Positions 25,440 to 33,903 of a DNA stretch of 64,000 nucleotides are shown here, one piece after another. The notes under the pieces were generated by a model. It made no database searches and was not told the origin of the DNA. It saw only the letters and a list, made by a program, of their open reading frames with translations. The stretch is from contig JASNYH010000011.1 in NCBI GenBank assembly GCA_048500255.1, forward strand, positions 1 to 64,000. Reading direction: 5' to 3'. Origin of the DNA: JAMHWF01 sp048500255. Lineage in GTDB: Bacteria > Pseudomonadota > Gammaproteobacteria > Burkholderiales > Burkholderiaceae_C. The stretch's first letter is position 1, and every line of letters begins with the position of its first letter. A program made the translations under genes and the position numbers.

Positions 25440-27083
25440 TCACTTCGGCGGCGCCGGCATCAGGTACTTCCACGGCGACACCTCGGCGGCGCGGTCGACG
25501 GGCACGTGGATCAGCACCGGCCGGTCGAGCTCGATCGCCTTCTTGGTCAGCGCGCCGAGCTCGGCCGCCGAGTGCGCGCGCCAGCCCGTCATGCCGAAGC
25601 TCTCGGCGAGCTTGACGAAGTCGGGGTTGCGCAGCTCGGAGCCGATGACGCGCCCGCCGAAGCGCTGCTCCTGGTCGCGCATCACGTTGCCGAAGGCGCC
25701 GTTGTCGAACACGATCGAGACCACGTTGATGCCGTACTGCACCGCGGTCGCCAGCTCCTGCACGCCGAACATGAAGCCGCCGTCGCCGGCGATCGACACC
25801 ACCGCCTTGTCGGGGTTGGCGACCTTCACGCCCAGCGCCGTCGGGTAGCCGAAGCCGAGCGTGCCCTGGTAGCCGCAGGTCACGAAGCTGCGCGGCTCGT
25901 AGACCGGGAAGCCGAAGTAGGAGCTGAAGCCCGTCTGGCAGATCTCCTCGACGAAGAAGCCGTCGCGCGGCAGCGCGGCGCGGATCGCACCGAGGTAGCC
26001 GAGGTGCGGGCGGATGTCCTGCGTCGTCTCGGCCATGCGGCGCTTGAGCGCCTCGAACTCGTCGTGGCGCGACGCCGCGCGGTGGCCGCGCCGCTGCAAC
26101 TCGGCCACGAGCGCCGCGGCGGCGTCGCGCGCGTCGGCGACGATGCCCACCTGCGGGCGCAGCCGCGCCAGCTGCGCCGGGTCGATGTCGATCAGCACGA
26201 GCCGCGGCAGGCCGCGCGCCGGCACCGGCCAGCGCGACCACTGCAGCTCCAGGCGCGAGCCGATGCCGATCACCACGTCGGTGTCGGCCCAGCGCTGGAA
26301 ACCCGACGCACAGGTCAGGCCCAGCGGCGTGTCCTCGGCGACGACGCCGCGCCCGCCACGCCACGGCACGGCCGGCGCCTGCAGCAGCTCGGCCAGCGCG
26401 CGCACCTCGGCGGCGGCGTGCTGCGCGCCGCTGCCCGTCATGATCATCGGATTGCGCGCCCCGGCCAGCAGCTCGGCGGCGCGCGCGATCGCTTCGGCGT
26501 CGGGTGCGGGCTTCGGGTACGCGGCAGGCGGGTCGATCGGCTGCACCGGCGCGGGCTGCGAGAACACCTCCCACGGCATCTCGAGCGCGACGGGCTGCGG
26601 GCGGCCGGTGCGCATCTGGGCAAAGGCGTCGGCGACGAGGCGCGGCGCCTCGGCCGGATGCGCGATGCGCGCCGCCCACTTGACGATCGTGCGCAGCGTG
26701 CCGAGTTGGTCGGGCAGCTCATGCAGGTGGCCCAGGCCCCGGCCGATGAACTCCGACGGCACCTGGCCCGTGACGCACAGCACCGGCGCGCTCGCGCCGT
26801 AGGCCGAGCACAGCGCAGCGGCGGTGTTGAGCACGCCCGGGCCCGGCACGACGCTGTAGACGCCTTCGCGCCCCGACGACTTGGCGTAGCCGAAGGCCAT
26901 GTAGGCGGCGGTCTGCTCGTGGCGCGCGCCGATCGTGCGGATGCGCTCGCCCGCGCGCTGCAACGCGTCGAACAGGCCGTAGGTCTGCACCCCGGGGATG
27001 CCGAACACGTGCCGCACGCCGTGGCGCTGCAGGGCGTCGACGATGGCTTCGCCGCCGGTCAGTCTTTGCGTCGAGGTGATCAT
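25440..27083 (-). CDS. Thiamine-pyrophosphate-dependent enzyme, acetolactate synthase-like
   Basis: The 547-residue protein has the three-domain ThDP architecture: Pyr domain with the catalytic glutamate in GARHEQTAAYMAFGYA (Glu56), a central Rossmann-like domain (PMIMTGSGAQ, ADTDVVIGIGSRLE), and the PP domain with the metal-binding GDGGFMFGVQELATAVQYG-x-N motif. Relatives include acetolactate synthases, benzoylformate decarboxylases and oxalyl-CoA decarboxylases; the reaction is not fixed. It is the last gene of a Bug and FAD-oxidase cluster opposite a LysR regulator, so a 2-oxo-acid decarboxylation or ligation after hydroxy-acid oxidation is a reasonable inference. Confidence 0.85.
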   Translation of the reverse strand: MITSTQRLTGGEAIVDALQRHGVRHVFGIPGVQTYGLFDALQRAGERIRTIGARHEQTAAYMAFGYAKSSGREGVYSVVPGPGVLNTAAALCSAYGASAPVLCVTGQVPSEFIGRGLGHLHELPDQLGTLRTIVKWAARIAHPAEAPRLVADAFAQMRTGRPQPVALEMPWEVFSQPAPVQPIDPPAAYPKPAPDAEAIARAAELLAGARNPMIMTGSGAQHAAAEVRALAELLQAPAVPWRGGRGVVAEDTPLGLTCASGFQRWADTDVVIGIGSRLELQWSRWPVPARGLPRLVLIDIDPAQLARLRPQVGIVADARDAAAALVAELQRRGHRAASRHDEFEALKRRMAETTQDIRPHLGYLGAIRAALPRDGFFVEEICQTGFSSYFGFPVYEPRSFVTCGYQGTLGFGYPTALGVKVANPDKAVVSIAGDGGFMFGVQELATAVQYGINVVSIVFDNGAFGNVMRDQEQRFGGRVIGSELRNPDFVKLAESFGMTGWRAHSAAELGALTKKAIELDRPVLIHVPVDRAAEVSPWKYLMPAPPK

Positions 27084-27162
27084 CGGGACACTGCTTGGGT
27101 CAAGAGATCAGGGGAGCTGTTCATCAAGGACTCCTCGAACAGGTCGGGCATGCGAGGCCTTG

Positions 27163-28146
27163 TCAGCTGTCGGCCGTGAAGCCGATCGACTTGACGATCG
27201 GGCCCCACCGTTCCAGGTCGGCGCGCAGCAGCGCCGCCAAGTGCTCGGGCGTCGACGACGCCGCCTCCAGCCCCATGGCGGCCAGCCCTTCGACCACCTC
27301 GCTGCTGGCGAGCGCCGGGCGCAGCGCGGCGTTGGCCCGCTGCACGACGTCGGCCGACGCACCGGCGGGCAGGAACAGGCCGAACCACTCCGAGAACACC
27401 ATGTCCTTGAGCCCTTGCTCGGCCATCGTCGGCACACTGGTGGCGAACTTGTTGCGCTCCTTGCCGCTCGTGGCCAGCAGGCGGCACTTGCCGGCCGCGA
27501 CGTGCGGCAGGAAATCGCCCACGGGACCCGACACGGCCGGAATCTGCCCGCCCAGCATGTCGAGGATGGCGGGCTGCGTGCCGCGATACGCGATGTGTCG
27601 CAGCTCGATGCCGACGCTGCGGCCGAGCAGCACGCCGATGAAGTGCGGCACCGAACCCGGTGCCGGCGACCCGAAGGCGGCCGCGGCGGGGTTCTGCTGG
27701 GCCCAGGCGAGGAACTGCGGCACCGTCGTGACGGCGGCCGGCACGCCCGGCCCGACCGCGAAACCGAAGTCGAAGACGCAGGCCAGCGACGCCGGCGTGA
27801 GGTCCTTCAACGGGTCGTACTGCAGCTTCTTGTAGATGTGCGGATAGATGCCGAGCATCGACATCGGTGTCTGCAGGAGGTTCGAGCCGTCCGCCGCCAT
27901 CATCTTCACGGCGTTGATCGCGATCTGGCCGCCGGCGCCGGTGCGGTTCTCGACGATGACGGATTTCGCGTAGGTGCCGCTCAGGCGCGCAGCGAGTCGG
28001 CGGCATAGCGTGTCGGACGTGCCGCCGGGCGCAAAGCCGGTGATGAATCGGGCCTGCTCCAGCGCAGCGCCTTGCGCGCGGGCGGGCAGTGCGACGCTCG
28101 CGGCAGCGGCGGTCGCGGCGGTGACGAGGAAGTCTCTTCTATGCAT
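27163..28146 (-). CDS. Bug/TctC-family periplasmic substrate-binding protein
   Basis: A 327-residue Bug protein starting MHRRDFLVTAATAAAASVAL, a signal with a twin-arginine-like RRDFL motif and cleavage near ARAQ-G. It has FITGFAPGGTSDTLCRRLA, VENRTGAGGQIAIN and VPTMAEQG. It lies between the TPP-enzyme and FAD-oxidase genes and probably supplies a hydroxy- or oxo-carboxylate to them (inference). The ATG at 28146 is chosen because the signal peptide begins there; the longer frame adds 76 implausible residues. Confidence 0.88.
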   Translation of the reverse strand: MHRRDFLVTAATAAAASVALPARAQGAALEQARFITGFAPGGTSDTLCRRLAARLSGTYAKSVIVENRTGAGGQIAINAVKMMAADGSNLLQTPMSMLGIYPHIYKKLQYDPLKDLTPASLACVFDFGFAVGPGVPAAVTTVPQFLAWAQQNPAAAAFGSPAPGSVPHFIGVLLGRSVGIELRHIAYRGTQPAILDMLGGQIPAVSGPVGDFLPHVAAGKCRLLATSGKERNKFATSVPTMAEQGLKDMVFSEWFGLFLPAGASADVVQRANAALRPALASSEVVEGLAAMGLEAASSTPEHLAALLRADLERWGPIVKSIGFTADS

Positions 28147-28184
28147 GGTGGTTGTCTCCTGGTCCAAGATCGATCGGGGCGACG

Positions 28185-29612
28185 TCAGACGTGCCTCCCG
28201 TCGGCGGGTGAAAAGACGCGCCCCCGGTTGAGAATCGCGTGGGGATCGAGCATCGACTTCAACTGCTGCATGACGCGCACCTCCGCGCTCGACCGGCTGT
28301 GGTGCAGGTAGGGCCGCTTCACCACACCGATGCCGTGCTCGGCCGAGATGCTGCCGTCGAACCTGGCGACGCATTCGTAGACGAGCTCCTCGGCGCGCTC
28401 GAGGTCGGACTCATGCGGGAACGGGCCGCTGGTCAGGTGCAGGTTGCCGTCGCCCAGGTGGCCGAAGAACAGGTGCATCGGCTTGGGCCAGGCTGCGCGC
28501 AGGCGCGTGCGCAGCTCGTCGACCAGCGCCGCCATGCGCGGGATCTCGACGCTCACGTCGAACGCCGTGCAGGGCCTGAGTCTGGCCAGCAACTCGCTGA
28601 TGCCTTCGCGGTAGGCCCACAGCTCGGCGGCCTGCGCTTCGGACTGGGCGACGACGGCGTTGCGTACCATGCCCGCCTCCATGGCCGAGGCGAGCATGGC
28701 TTCGAACTGGGCCTCGCCCTGTTCCTGCGAGCCGGCGAAACACTCGACGAGCACGTACAGCGGGTACAGCATGTCGAACGGCAGCGGCGCGCCGCACGCT
28801 GCCGCGCTGGCTTCGAAGTAGTCCCGCCACATCAGCTCGAAGGCCGTGAGGCCGGGCATCGAGGCTTTCGCGTGTTGCAGCAGCGCCAGCGCCGATTCGA
28901 AGTCGGCGACGGCGCACAAGGCGCAGCCCTGCCATGCCGGCCGCGGCGCCATCGCCAGCGACAGCCGCGTGATCACGCCCAGCGTGCCTTCGCTGCCGAT
29001 GAACAACTGCTTCAGGTCGAAGCCCGCGTTGTTCTTCAGCATGCGGTCGAGCATCGTGAGGACGGTGCCGTCGGGCAGCACGGCCTCGAGGCCGAGCACG
29101 AGGTTGCGCATCATGCCGAAGCGCAGCACGCGCTGGCCGCCGGCGTTGGTCGCCGCGTTGCCGCCGAGCTGGCAGCTGCCGCGCGCGCCCAGGTCGAGCG
29201 GGAAGTACAGCCCCTGCCCGGCGGCGGCGTCCTGCAGCGCCTGCAGCGTGACGCCGGCCTGCACGAGCGCGGTGGCCCCGACCGCATCGATGTCCTCGAT
29301 GCGGTTCATGCGGCTCAACGACAGCGCGACTTCGTTCTCCTGCGCATTGGCGCCGCCGGCCAAGCCGGTGAGGCCCCCCTGCACCACGACGCGCTGGCGG
29401 CGCGCATGGCAGATGCGCAGCGCGGCGGCAACGTCGGCCGTCGTCTTCGGCAGCACGAGCAGCAGCGGCGTCTCGTGCGGGGCATCGCTCCAGTCGCAGG
29501 TCTGCCGCTCGTGCAGCGCGGCGCCGTGCAGCACGAGCGATGGGTCGAGCGCCGCCTGCAGCTCGTGCAGCAGGCCGGCGTCTGCCGTGCGAGGGATGGC
29601 GTCGATGGACAT
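28185..29612 (-). CDS. FAD-binding oxidoreductase, GlcD/D-2-hydroxyacid dehydrogenase-like
   Basis: The product (475 residues from ATG 29612) has the PCMH/VAO FAD-binding domain (PKTTADVAAALRICHARRQR, VVVQGGLTGLAGGANAQ, LGARGSCQLGGNAATNAGGQ, LFIGSEGTLGVITRLSL) and the C-terminal cap with HLFFGHLGDGNLHLT and the cofactor/substrate signature SAEHGIGVVKRPYL. Family members oxidise D-2-hydroxy acids such as D-lactate, glycolate or D-2-hydroxyglutarate. It is the first gene of the cluster, opposite a LysR regulator. An ATG at 29726 in the same frame would overlap the LTTR-like dyad and gives a non-conserved leader. Confidence 0.88.
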   Translation of the reverse strand: MSIDAIPRTADAGLLHELQAALDPSLVLHGAALHERQTCDWSDAPHETPLLLVLPKTTADVAAALRICHARRQRVVVQGGLTGLAGGANAQENEVALSLSRMNRIEDIDAVGATALVQAGVTLQALQDAAAGQGLYFPLDLGARGSCQLGGNAATNAGGQRVLRFGMMRNLVLGLEAVLPDGTVLTMLDRMLKNNAGFDLKQLFIGSEGTLGVITRLSLAMAPRPAWQGCALCAVADFESALALLQHAKASMPGLTAFELMWRDYFEASAAACGAPLPFDMLYPLYVLVECFAGSQEQGEAQFEAMLASAMEAGMVRNAVVAQSEAQAAELWAYREGISELLARLRPCTAFDVSVEIPRMAALVDELRTRLRAAWPKPMHLFFGHLGDGNLHLTSGPFPHESDLERAEELVYECVARFDGSISAEHGIGVVKRPYLHHSRSSAEVRVMQQLKSMLDPHAILNRGRVFSPADGRHV

Positions 29613-29720
29613 GCGTGCGGGCTCGGGCGGGGGCATCTGCGTGGATCGTCCAGCCGGCACTCGCCGGCGCGGGGCGATTCTTGACGCGACCGATCGCCGA
29701 AGCTGCGGTTTTTTCTGGAG

Positions 29721-29741
29721 ATTCATGAAGCCGGGCTGAAT
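29721..29741. promoter_or_regulatory. Possible LysR-regulator binding dyad
   Basis: ATTCA (29721-29725), an 11-bp spacer and TGAAT (29737-29741) form an interrupted dyad between a LysR gene and its divergent target cluster, 27 nt before the regulator's ATG. The N11 spacing is characteristic of LTTR recognition sites. A CGGAGGG ribosome-binding site for the LysR gene follows. Confidence 0.45.
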
Positions 29742-29767
29742 AATCCGAGCCCGGAGGGACGCCGCGC

Positions 29768-30679
29768 ATGTACTTCAGCATTCGCCAGTTGCAGGCGCTC
29801 GTGACGGTGGCCGACACGGGCAGCTTCAGTCGTGCGGCGGAACACCTGCACCTGTCGCCGTCGGCGGTCAGCCAGCTCATCCTCGAGCTCGAGGGCGGGC
29901 TGGGATTCAAGCTGTTCGACCGAACCACGCGCCGGGTGGCGCTCTCACCCGCGGGGCGGGCGTTCGTGCCGTCGGCACAGGCGGTGCTGCGGCAGGTGGA
30001 GCGCGCGCGCACCACGGCCACCGACATCCGCGATCAGGCCGCAGGGCTCGTGCGCATCGCTGCCCCGCTGGTCGTCGCCAGCGTGCTGCTGCCGGGGATC
30101 GTCGCCGACTACCGGCGCGAGCGGCCCAAGGTCATCGTGCGGGTGATCGACTGTTCCGTCGATGCGCTGGTCGAAAAGGTCGCCTCGCGCGAAGTCGATC
30201 TCGCCGTGGGCCCGGACCGGCCCGTCGGCCCCGAGGTGGAGCGAGCGACGCTGTACTCGAGCCCGTGGGTCGTCTGGTGCGCGCCCACGCATGCCTTCGC
30301 ACGCATGAAATCCGTGACCTGGGCCGATCTCGGCAAGGGCGAGCTGATCGCGGCCGGGCGCGATCACGAGCTGTTGCTGTCGGCGATGATGCGCGACATC
30401 CCCGACAACCAGCGCGCCGTGCCTCAGCAGATCGTCGACAACATCTCGACCGCGCTCGGCCTGGCGGCGCGCGACCTCTGCTACACGATCTCGCCCGCGT
30501 ACGTGGAGGCCCTGGCGCTGCCGCTGGGCCTGGTCATGCGCCCGATCGAGAACCCGGTGCTGCTGCGCGAGATGTCGCTGTTTCGTCCGGCCGACCGGCT
30601 GCTTTCGCCGGCGGCGTCGGGATTCGCCGGCTATGCGGAGGCGCGGCTGCGCATGGGAGGCGCTCGCGAAGCGGCGTGA
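29768..30679 (+). CDS. LysR-family transcriptional regulator
   Basis: A 303-residue LTTR with the N-terminal winged HTH (FSIRQLQALVTVADTGSFSR, HLHLSPSAVSQLILELE, LGFKLFDRTTRRVALSPAG) and a two-lobe periplasmic-binding-like effector domain. It is divergent from the FAD oxidase / Bug / TPP-enzyme genes and is their likely regulator, probably with a pathway carboxylate as co-inducer (inference from context). Confidence 0.92.
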   Translation: MYFSIRQLQALVTVADTGSFSRAAEHLHLSPSAVSQLILELEGGLGFKLFDRTTRRVALSPAGRAFVPSAQAVLRQVERARTTATDIRDQAAGLVRIAAPLVVASVLLPGIVADYRRERPKVIVRVIDCSVDALVEKVASREVDLAVGPDRPVGPEVERATLYSSPWVVWCAPTHAFARMKSVTWADLGKGELIAAGRDHELLLSAMMRDIPDNQRAVPQQIVDNISTALGLAARDLCYTISPAYVEALALPLGLVMRPIENPVLLREMSLFRPADRLLSPAASGFAGYAEARLRMGGAREAA

Positions 30680-30683
30680 GGCT

Positions 30684-31346
30684 TCAGTCGAAGTCGATGC
30701 GCCGCACCCCCTGCGGCGTGCCGAGCAGGCAGACCTGCGCACGGTGGCGCGCGAAGATGCCGACGGTGACGACACCGGGCCACTGGTTGATTTCGCGCTC
30801 GAGCGACGGCGGGTCGGTGATCGCGAGGCCGCGCACGTCGACGATGGCGCAGCCGTTGTCGGTGACGACGCCCGCGCGCAGCGCCGGCTCGCCGCCGATC
30901 GCGCGCAGCCGGCGCGCCACCTGCGCCGTCGCCATCGGGATCACCTCGACGGGCAGCGCAAAGCTGCCGAGCGTCTGCACCAGCTTGGATTCGTCGGCGA
31001 TGCAGACGAAGCGCGCGGCGATGTCGGCGACGATCTTCTCGCGCGTCAGGGCGGCGCCGCCGCCCTTGATCATGCAGCCGCGGCCGTCGATCTCGTCGGC
31101 GCCGTCGATGTAGACGGGCAGCGACTCGACCTCGTTGGCGTCGAGCACGCGGATGCCGGCGGCGCGCAGCCGCTCGGTGCTCGCGTTCGAGCTCGACACC
31201 GCGCCGGCGATCGCGACGCCCGACTCGGCCAGCGCGTCGATGAAGCAGTTGACCGTCGAGCCGGTGCCGACGCCGACGACTTCGCCGGGCTCGACGAAAT
31301 CGAGCGCGGCGCGGCCGACGAGTCGCTTGAGCTGTTGTGCGTCCAT
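30684..31346 (-). CDS. rpiA: Ribose-5-phosphate isomerase A
   Basis: RpiA interconverts ribose-5-phosphate and ribulose-5-phosphate in the pentose phosphate pathway. The 220-residue product shows VGVGTGSTVNCFIDAL, the YIDGADEID catalytic loop and KGGGAALTREKI, all expected family motifs, and is full length. It is 9 nt downstream of fumC on the same strand and tail-to-tail with the LysR gene. Confidence 0.95.
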   Translation of the reverse strand: MDAQQLKRLVGRAALDFVEPGEVVGVGTGSTVNCFIDALAESGVAIAGAVSSSNASTERLRAAGIRVLDANEVESLPVYIDGADEIDGRGCMIKGGGAALTREKIVADIAARFVCIADESKLVQTLGSFALPVEVIPMATAQVARRLRAIGGEPALRAGVVTDNGCAIVDVRGLAITDPPSLEREINQWPGVVTVGIFARHRAQVCLLGTPQGVRRIDFD

Positions 31347-31355
31347 GGCGCCGGA

Positions 31356-32753
31356 TTATCCGGCGCCGGGGCCCACCATGGCTTCAGGCCGCACCCAGGC
31401 GTCGAACTGCTCGCCGGTGAGCCAGCCCGACGCGACCGCCGCGGCGCGCAGCGTCAGCCCCTCGCGATGCGCGTGCTTGGCGATCGCTGCCGCCTTGTCG
31501 TAGCCGATGTGAGGGTTGAGCGCCGTCACCAGCATCAGCGAGCGCTGCAGCAGCTCGGCGATGCGCGCGCGGTCGGGCTCGATGCCGCGCGCGCAGTGGC
31601 GCTCGAAGCTCGCCGCGCCGTCGGCGAGCAGCCGCACGCTCTGCAAGAAGGCGTTGGCGATCAGCGGTTTGTAGACGTTGAGCTCGAAGTTCCCCGACGC
31701 ACCGCCGATGCCGATGGCGACATCGTTGCCCATCACCTGCGCGCACAGCATCGTCATCGCTTCGGCCTGCGTCGGGTTGACCTTGCCCGGCATGATCGAG
31801 CTGCCCGGCTCGTTCTCGGGGATCGTGATCTCGCCGATGCCGCAGCGCGGCCCCGAGGCGAGCCAGCGCACGTCGTTGGCGATCTTGGTGAGCGCGGCGG
31901 CCGTTGCCTTCAGCGCGCCGTGGGCGTGCACGATGGCGTCGTGCGCGGCCAGCGCCTCGAACTTGTTGGGCGCCGAGACGAACGGCAGCCCGGTCGCACG
32001 GGCCAGCTCGGCGGCGACGCGCGCCCCGAACTCAGGGTGCGCATTGAGCCCGGTGCCGACCGCCGTGCCGCCGAGCGCGAGCTCGGTGAGGTGCGGCAGC
32101 GCCGACTCGACGTGGCGCATCGCATGATCGAGCTGCGCGACCCAGCCCGAGATCTCCTGGCCGAGCGTCAGCGGCGTCGCGTCCTGCAGGTGCGTGCGGC
32201 CGATCTTGACGATGTCGTCGAAGGCGCGTGCCTTGGCGTCGAGCGTCTCGCGCAGCGTGTCGAGCGCGGGCAGCAGCACGCCGCACACGCCGCGCGCGCA
32301 GGCCACGCTCATCGCCGTCGGGAACACGTCGTTCGACGACTGGCCGCGGTTGACGTCGTCGTTGGGGTGGACGTGGCGGCCCTCGCCGACCGGGCCACCG
32401 AGGCGGCGCGACGCCAGGTTGGCGAGCACCTCGTTCATGTTCATGTTGGACTGCGTGCCCGAGCCGGTCTGCCACACCGACAGCGGGAACTGCCCGTCGT
32501 GGCGGCCGGCCAGCACCTCGTCGGCGGCGGCAACGACGGCGTCGGCCTTGGCGGCGTCGAGCGCGCCGAGCTCGCGGTTGACGAGCGCGGCGCAGCGCTT
32601 GACCAGCGCCAGCGCATGCACCAGCTCGCGCGGCAAACGCTCCGTCGAGATGGCGAAGTGCTGCAGCGAGCGCTGCGTCTGCGCGCCCCACAGAGCGTGC
32701 GCGGGCACGGCGATGTCGCCGAAGGTGTCGCGCTCGATCCGATCGTCGGTCAT
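31356..32753 (-). CDS. fumC: Class II fumarate hydratase
   Basis: Fumarase C catalyses reversible hydration of fumarate to malate in the TCA cycle. The 465-residue product contains the superfamily signature GSSIMPGKVNPTQAEAM with the catalytic-loop serine, VWQTGSGTQSNMNMNEV, and HPNDDVNRGQSSNDVFPTAM. ATG 32753 begins MTDDRIERDTFGDIAVPA, the expected start. It is divergent from pyrD with a 100-nt spacer. Confidence 0.95.
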   Translation of the reverse strand: MTDDRIERDTFGDIAVPAHALWGAQTQRSLQHFAISTERLPRELVHALALVKRCAALVNRELGALDAAKADAVVAAADEVLAGRHDGQFPLSVWQTGSGTQSNMNMNEVLANLASRRLGGPVGEGRHVHPNDDVNRGQSSNDVFPTAMSVACARGVCGVLLPALDTLRETLDAKARAFDDIVKIGRTHLQDATPLTLGQEISGWVAQLDHAMRHVESALPHLTELALGGTAVGTGLNAHPEFGARVAAELARATGLPFVSAPNKFEALAAHDAIVHAHGALKATAAALTKIANDVRWLASGPRCGIGEITIPENEPGSSIMPGKVNPTQAEAMTMLCAQVMGNDVAIGIGGASGNFELNVYKPLIANAFLQSVRLLADGAASFERHCARGIEPDRARIAELLQRSLMLVTALNPHIGYDKAAAIAKHAHREGLTLRAAAVASGWLTGEQFDAWVRPEAMVGPGAG

Positions 32754-32853
32754 CACTCGTCCTCCTGTCGCGCCCGCAGCTCCCAGCCGGGCAGTATGCG
32801 GCGCCGTCGGCGACAATGCCGCCCGAAATCCGCACCACCGTCTCGCCATCGTG

Positions 32854-33888
32854 ATGATCCCCTACGCCCTCGGCCGGCCGTTGCTGTTCGGACTCGACCC
32901 CGAGGCGGCGCACGACTTGACGCTGGCGTCGATCGCCCGCCTGCAGAACACGCCGGCGCAGTGCCTGTGGGCCCAGCCACGCGTCGACGACCCGGTGACG
33001 CTCGCCGGGCTGCGCTTCCCCAACCGCGTGGGGCTGGCCGCCGGACTCGACAAGAACGGCCGCTGCATCGACGGCCTGGGCGCGATGGGCTTCGGCTTCA
33101 TCGAAGTCGGCACGGTGACGCCGCGCCCGCAGCCGGGCAACCCGAAGCCGCGCATGTTCCGCCTGCCGGGCGCCGATGCGCTGATCAACCGCATGGGCTT
33201 CAACAACGACGGGCTCGACGCCTTCGTCGCCAACGTGCAGCGCGCGCGGAGCTTTCGCGCCGCCGGCGGCATCGTCGGCCTGAACATCGGCAAGAACGCC
33301 GACACGCCGATCGAGCGCGCCGTCGACGACTACCTGCTCGGCCTGGCCGGCGTCTATGCGCACGCCGACTACGTGACGGTCAACATCTCGAGCCCGAACA
33401 CCAAGAACCTGCGCGCGCTGCAGAGCGACGACGCGCTCGCCGCGTTGCTGGCGGCGCTGCAGCACCGGCGCACCGAGCTGGCGGCCGAACACGGCCGGCG
33501 CGTGCCGCTGTTCGTGAAGATCGCGCCCGACCTCGACGCCGAGCAGGTGCAGGCCGTCGCCGCCGCGCTGCGCGAGCACGGCATCGACGGCGTGATCGCG
33601 ACCAACACGACGATCGCGCGCGACGCCGTCGCGGGCATGCCGAATGCTGATCAGGCGGGAGGCCTGAGCGGCCGCCCGGTGTTCGACGCCAGCAACCGCG
33701 TCGTCGCGCAGTTGCGCGCGGCGCTGGGCGCGGGCTATCCGATCATCGGCGTCGGCGGCGTGATGAGCGGCGCCGATGCGCGCGCCAAGCTCGACGCCGG
33801 CGCCGATCTGGTGCAGCTCTACACGGGCCTCGTGTATCGCGGGCCCGCGCTGGTGAACGAGACAGCAAGAGCGCTGGCCCGCCGCTGA
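32854..33888 (+). CDS. pyrD: Dihydroorotate dehydrogenase (quinone), class 2
   Basis: PyrD oxidises dihydroorotate to orotate in pyrimidine synthesis, passing electrons to quinone at the inner membrane. The 344-residue product has the class-2 N-terminal extension (MIPYALGRPLLFGLDPEAAH), NRVGLAAGLDKNGR, INRMGFNNDG, VNISSPNTKNLR with the catalytic serine, and the FMN-binding IIGVGGVMSGADARAKLDAG. Length is typical for class 2. A GTG directly before the ATG is an equally placed alternative start. Confidence 0.95.
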   Translation: MIPYALGRPLLFGLDPEAAHDLTLASIARLQNTPAQCLWAQPRVDDPVTLAGLRFPNRVGLAAGLDKNGRCIDGLGAMGFGFIEVGTVTPRPQPGNPKPRMFRLPGADALINRMGFNNDGLDAFVANVQRARSFRAAGGIVGLNIGKNADTPIERAVDDYLLGLAGVYAHADYVTVNISSPNTKNLRALQSDDALAALLAALQHRRTELAAEHGRRVPLFVKIAPDLDAEQVQAVAAALREHGIDGVIATNTTIARDAVAGMPNADQAGGLSGRPVFDASNRVVAQLRAALGAGYPIIGVGGVMSGADARAKLDAGADLVQLYTGLVYRGPALVNETARALARR

Positions 33889-33903
33889 CGCGGGAGGTGC
33901 GGC

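Noticed and set aside
30633..33650. A 1005-codon forward frame
   Set aside because: Antisense to rpiA and fumC and out of frame with pyrD.
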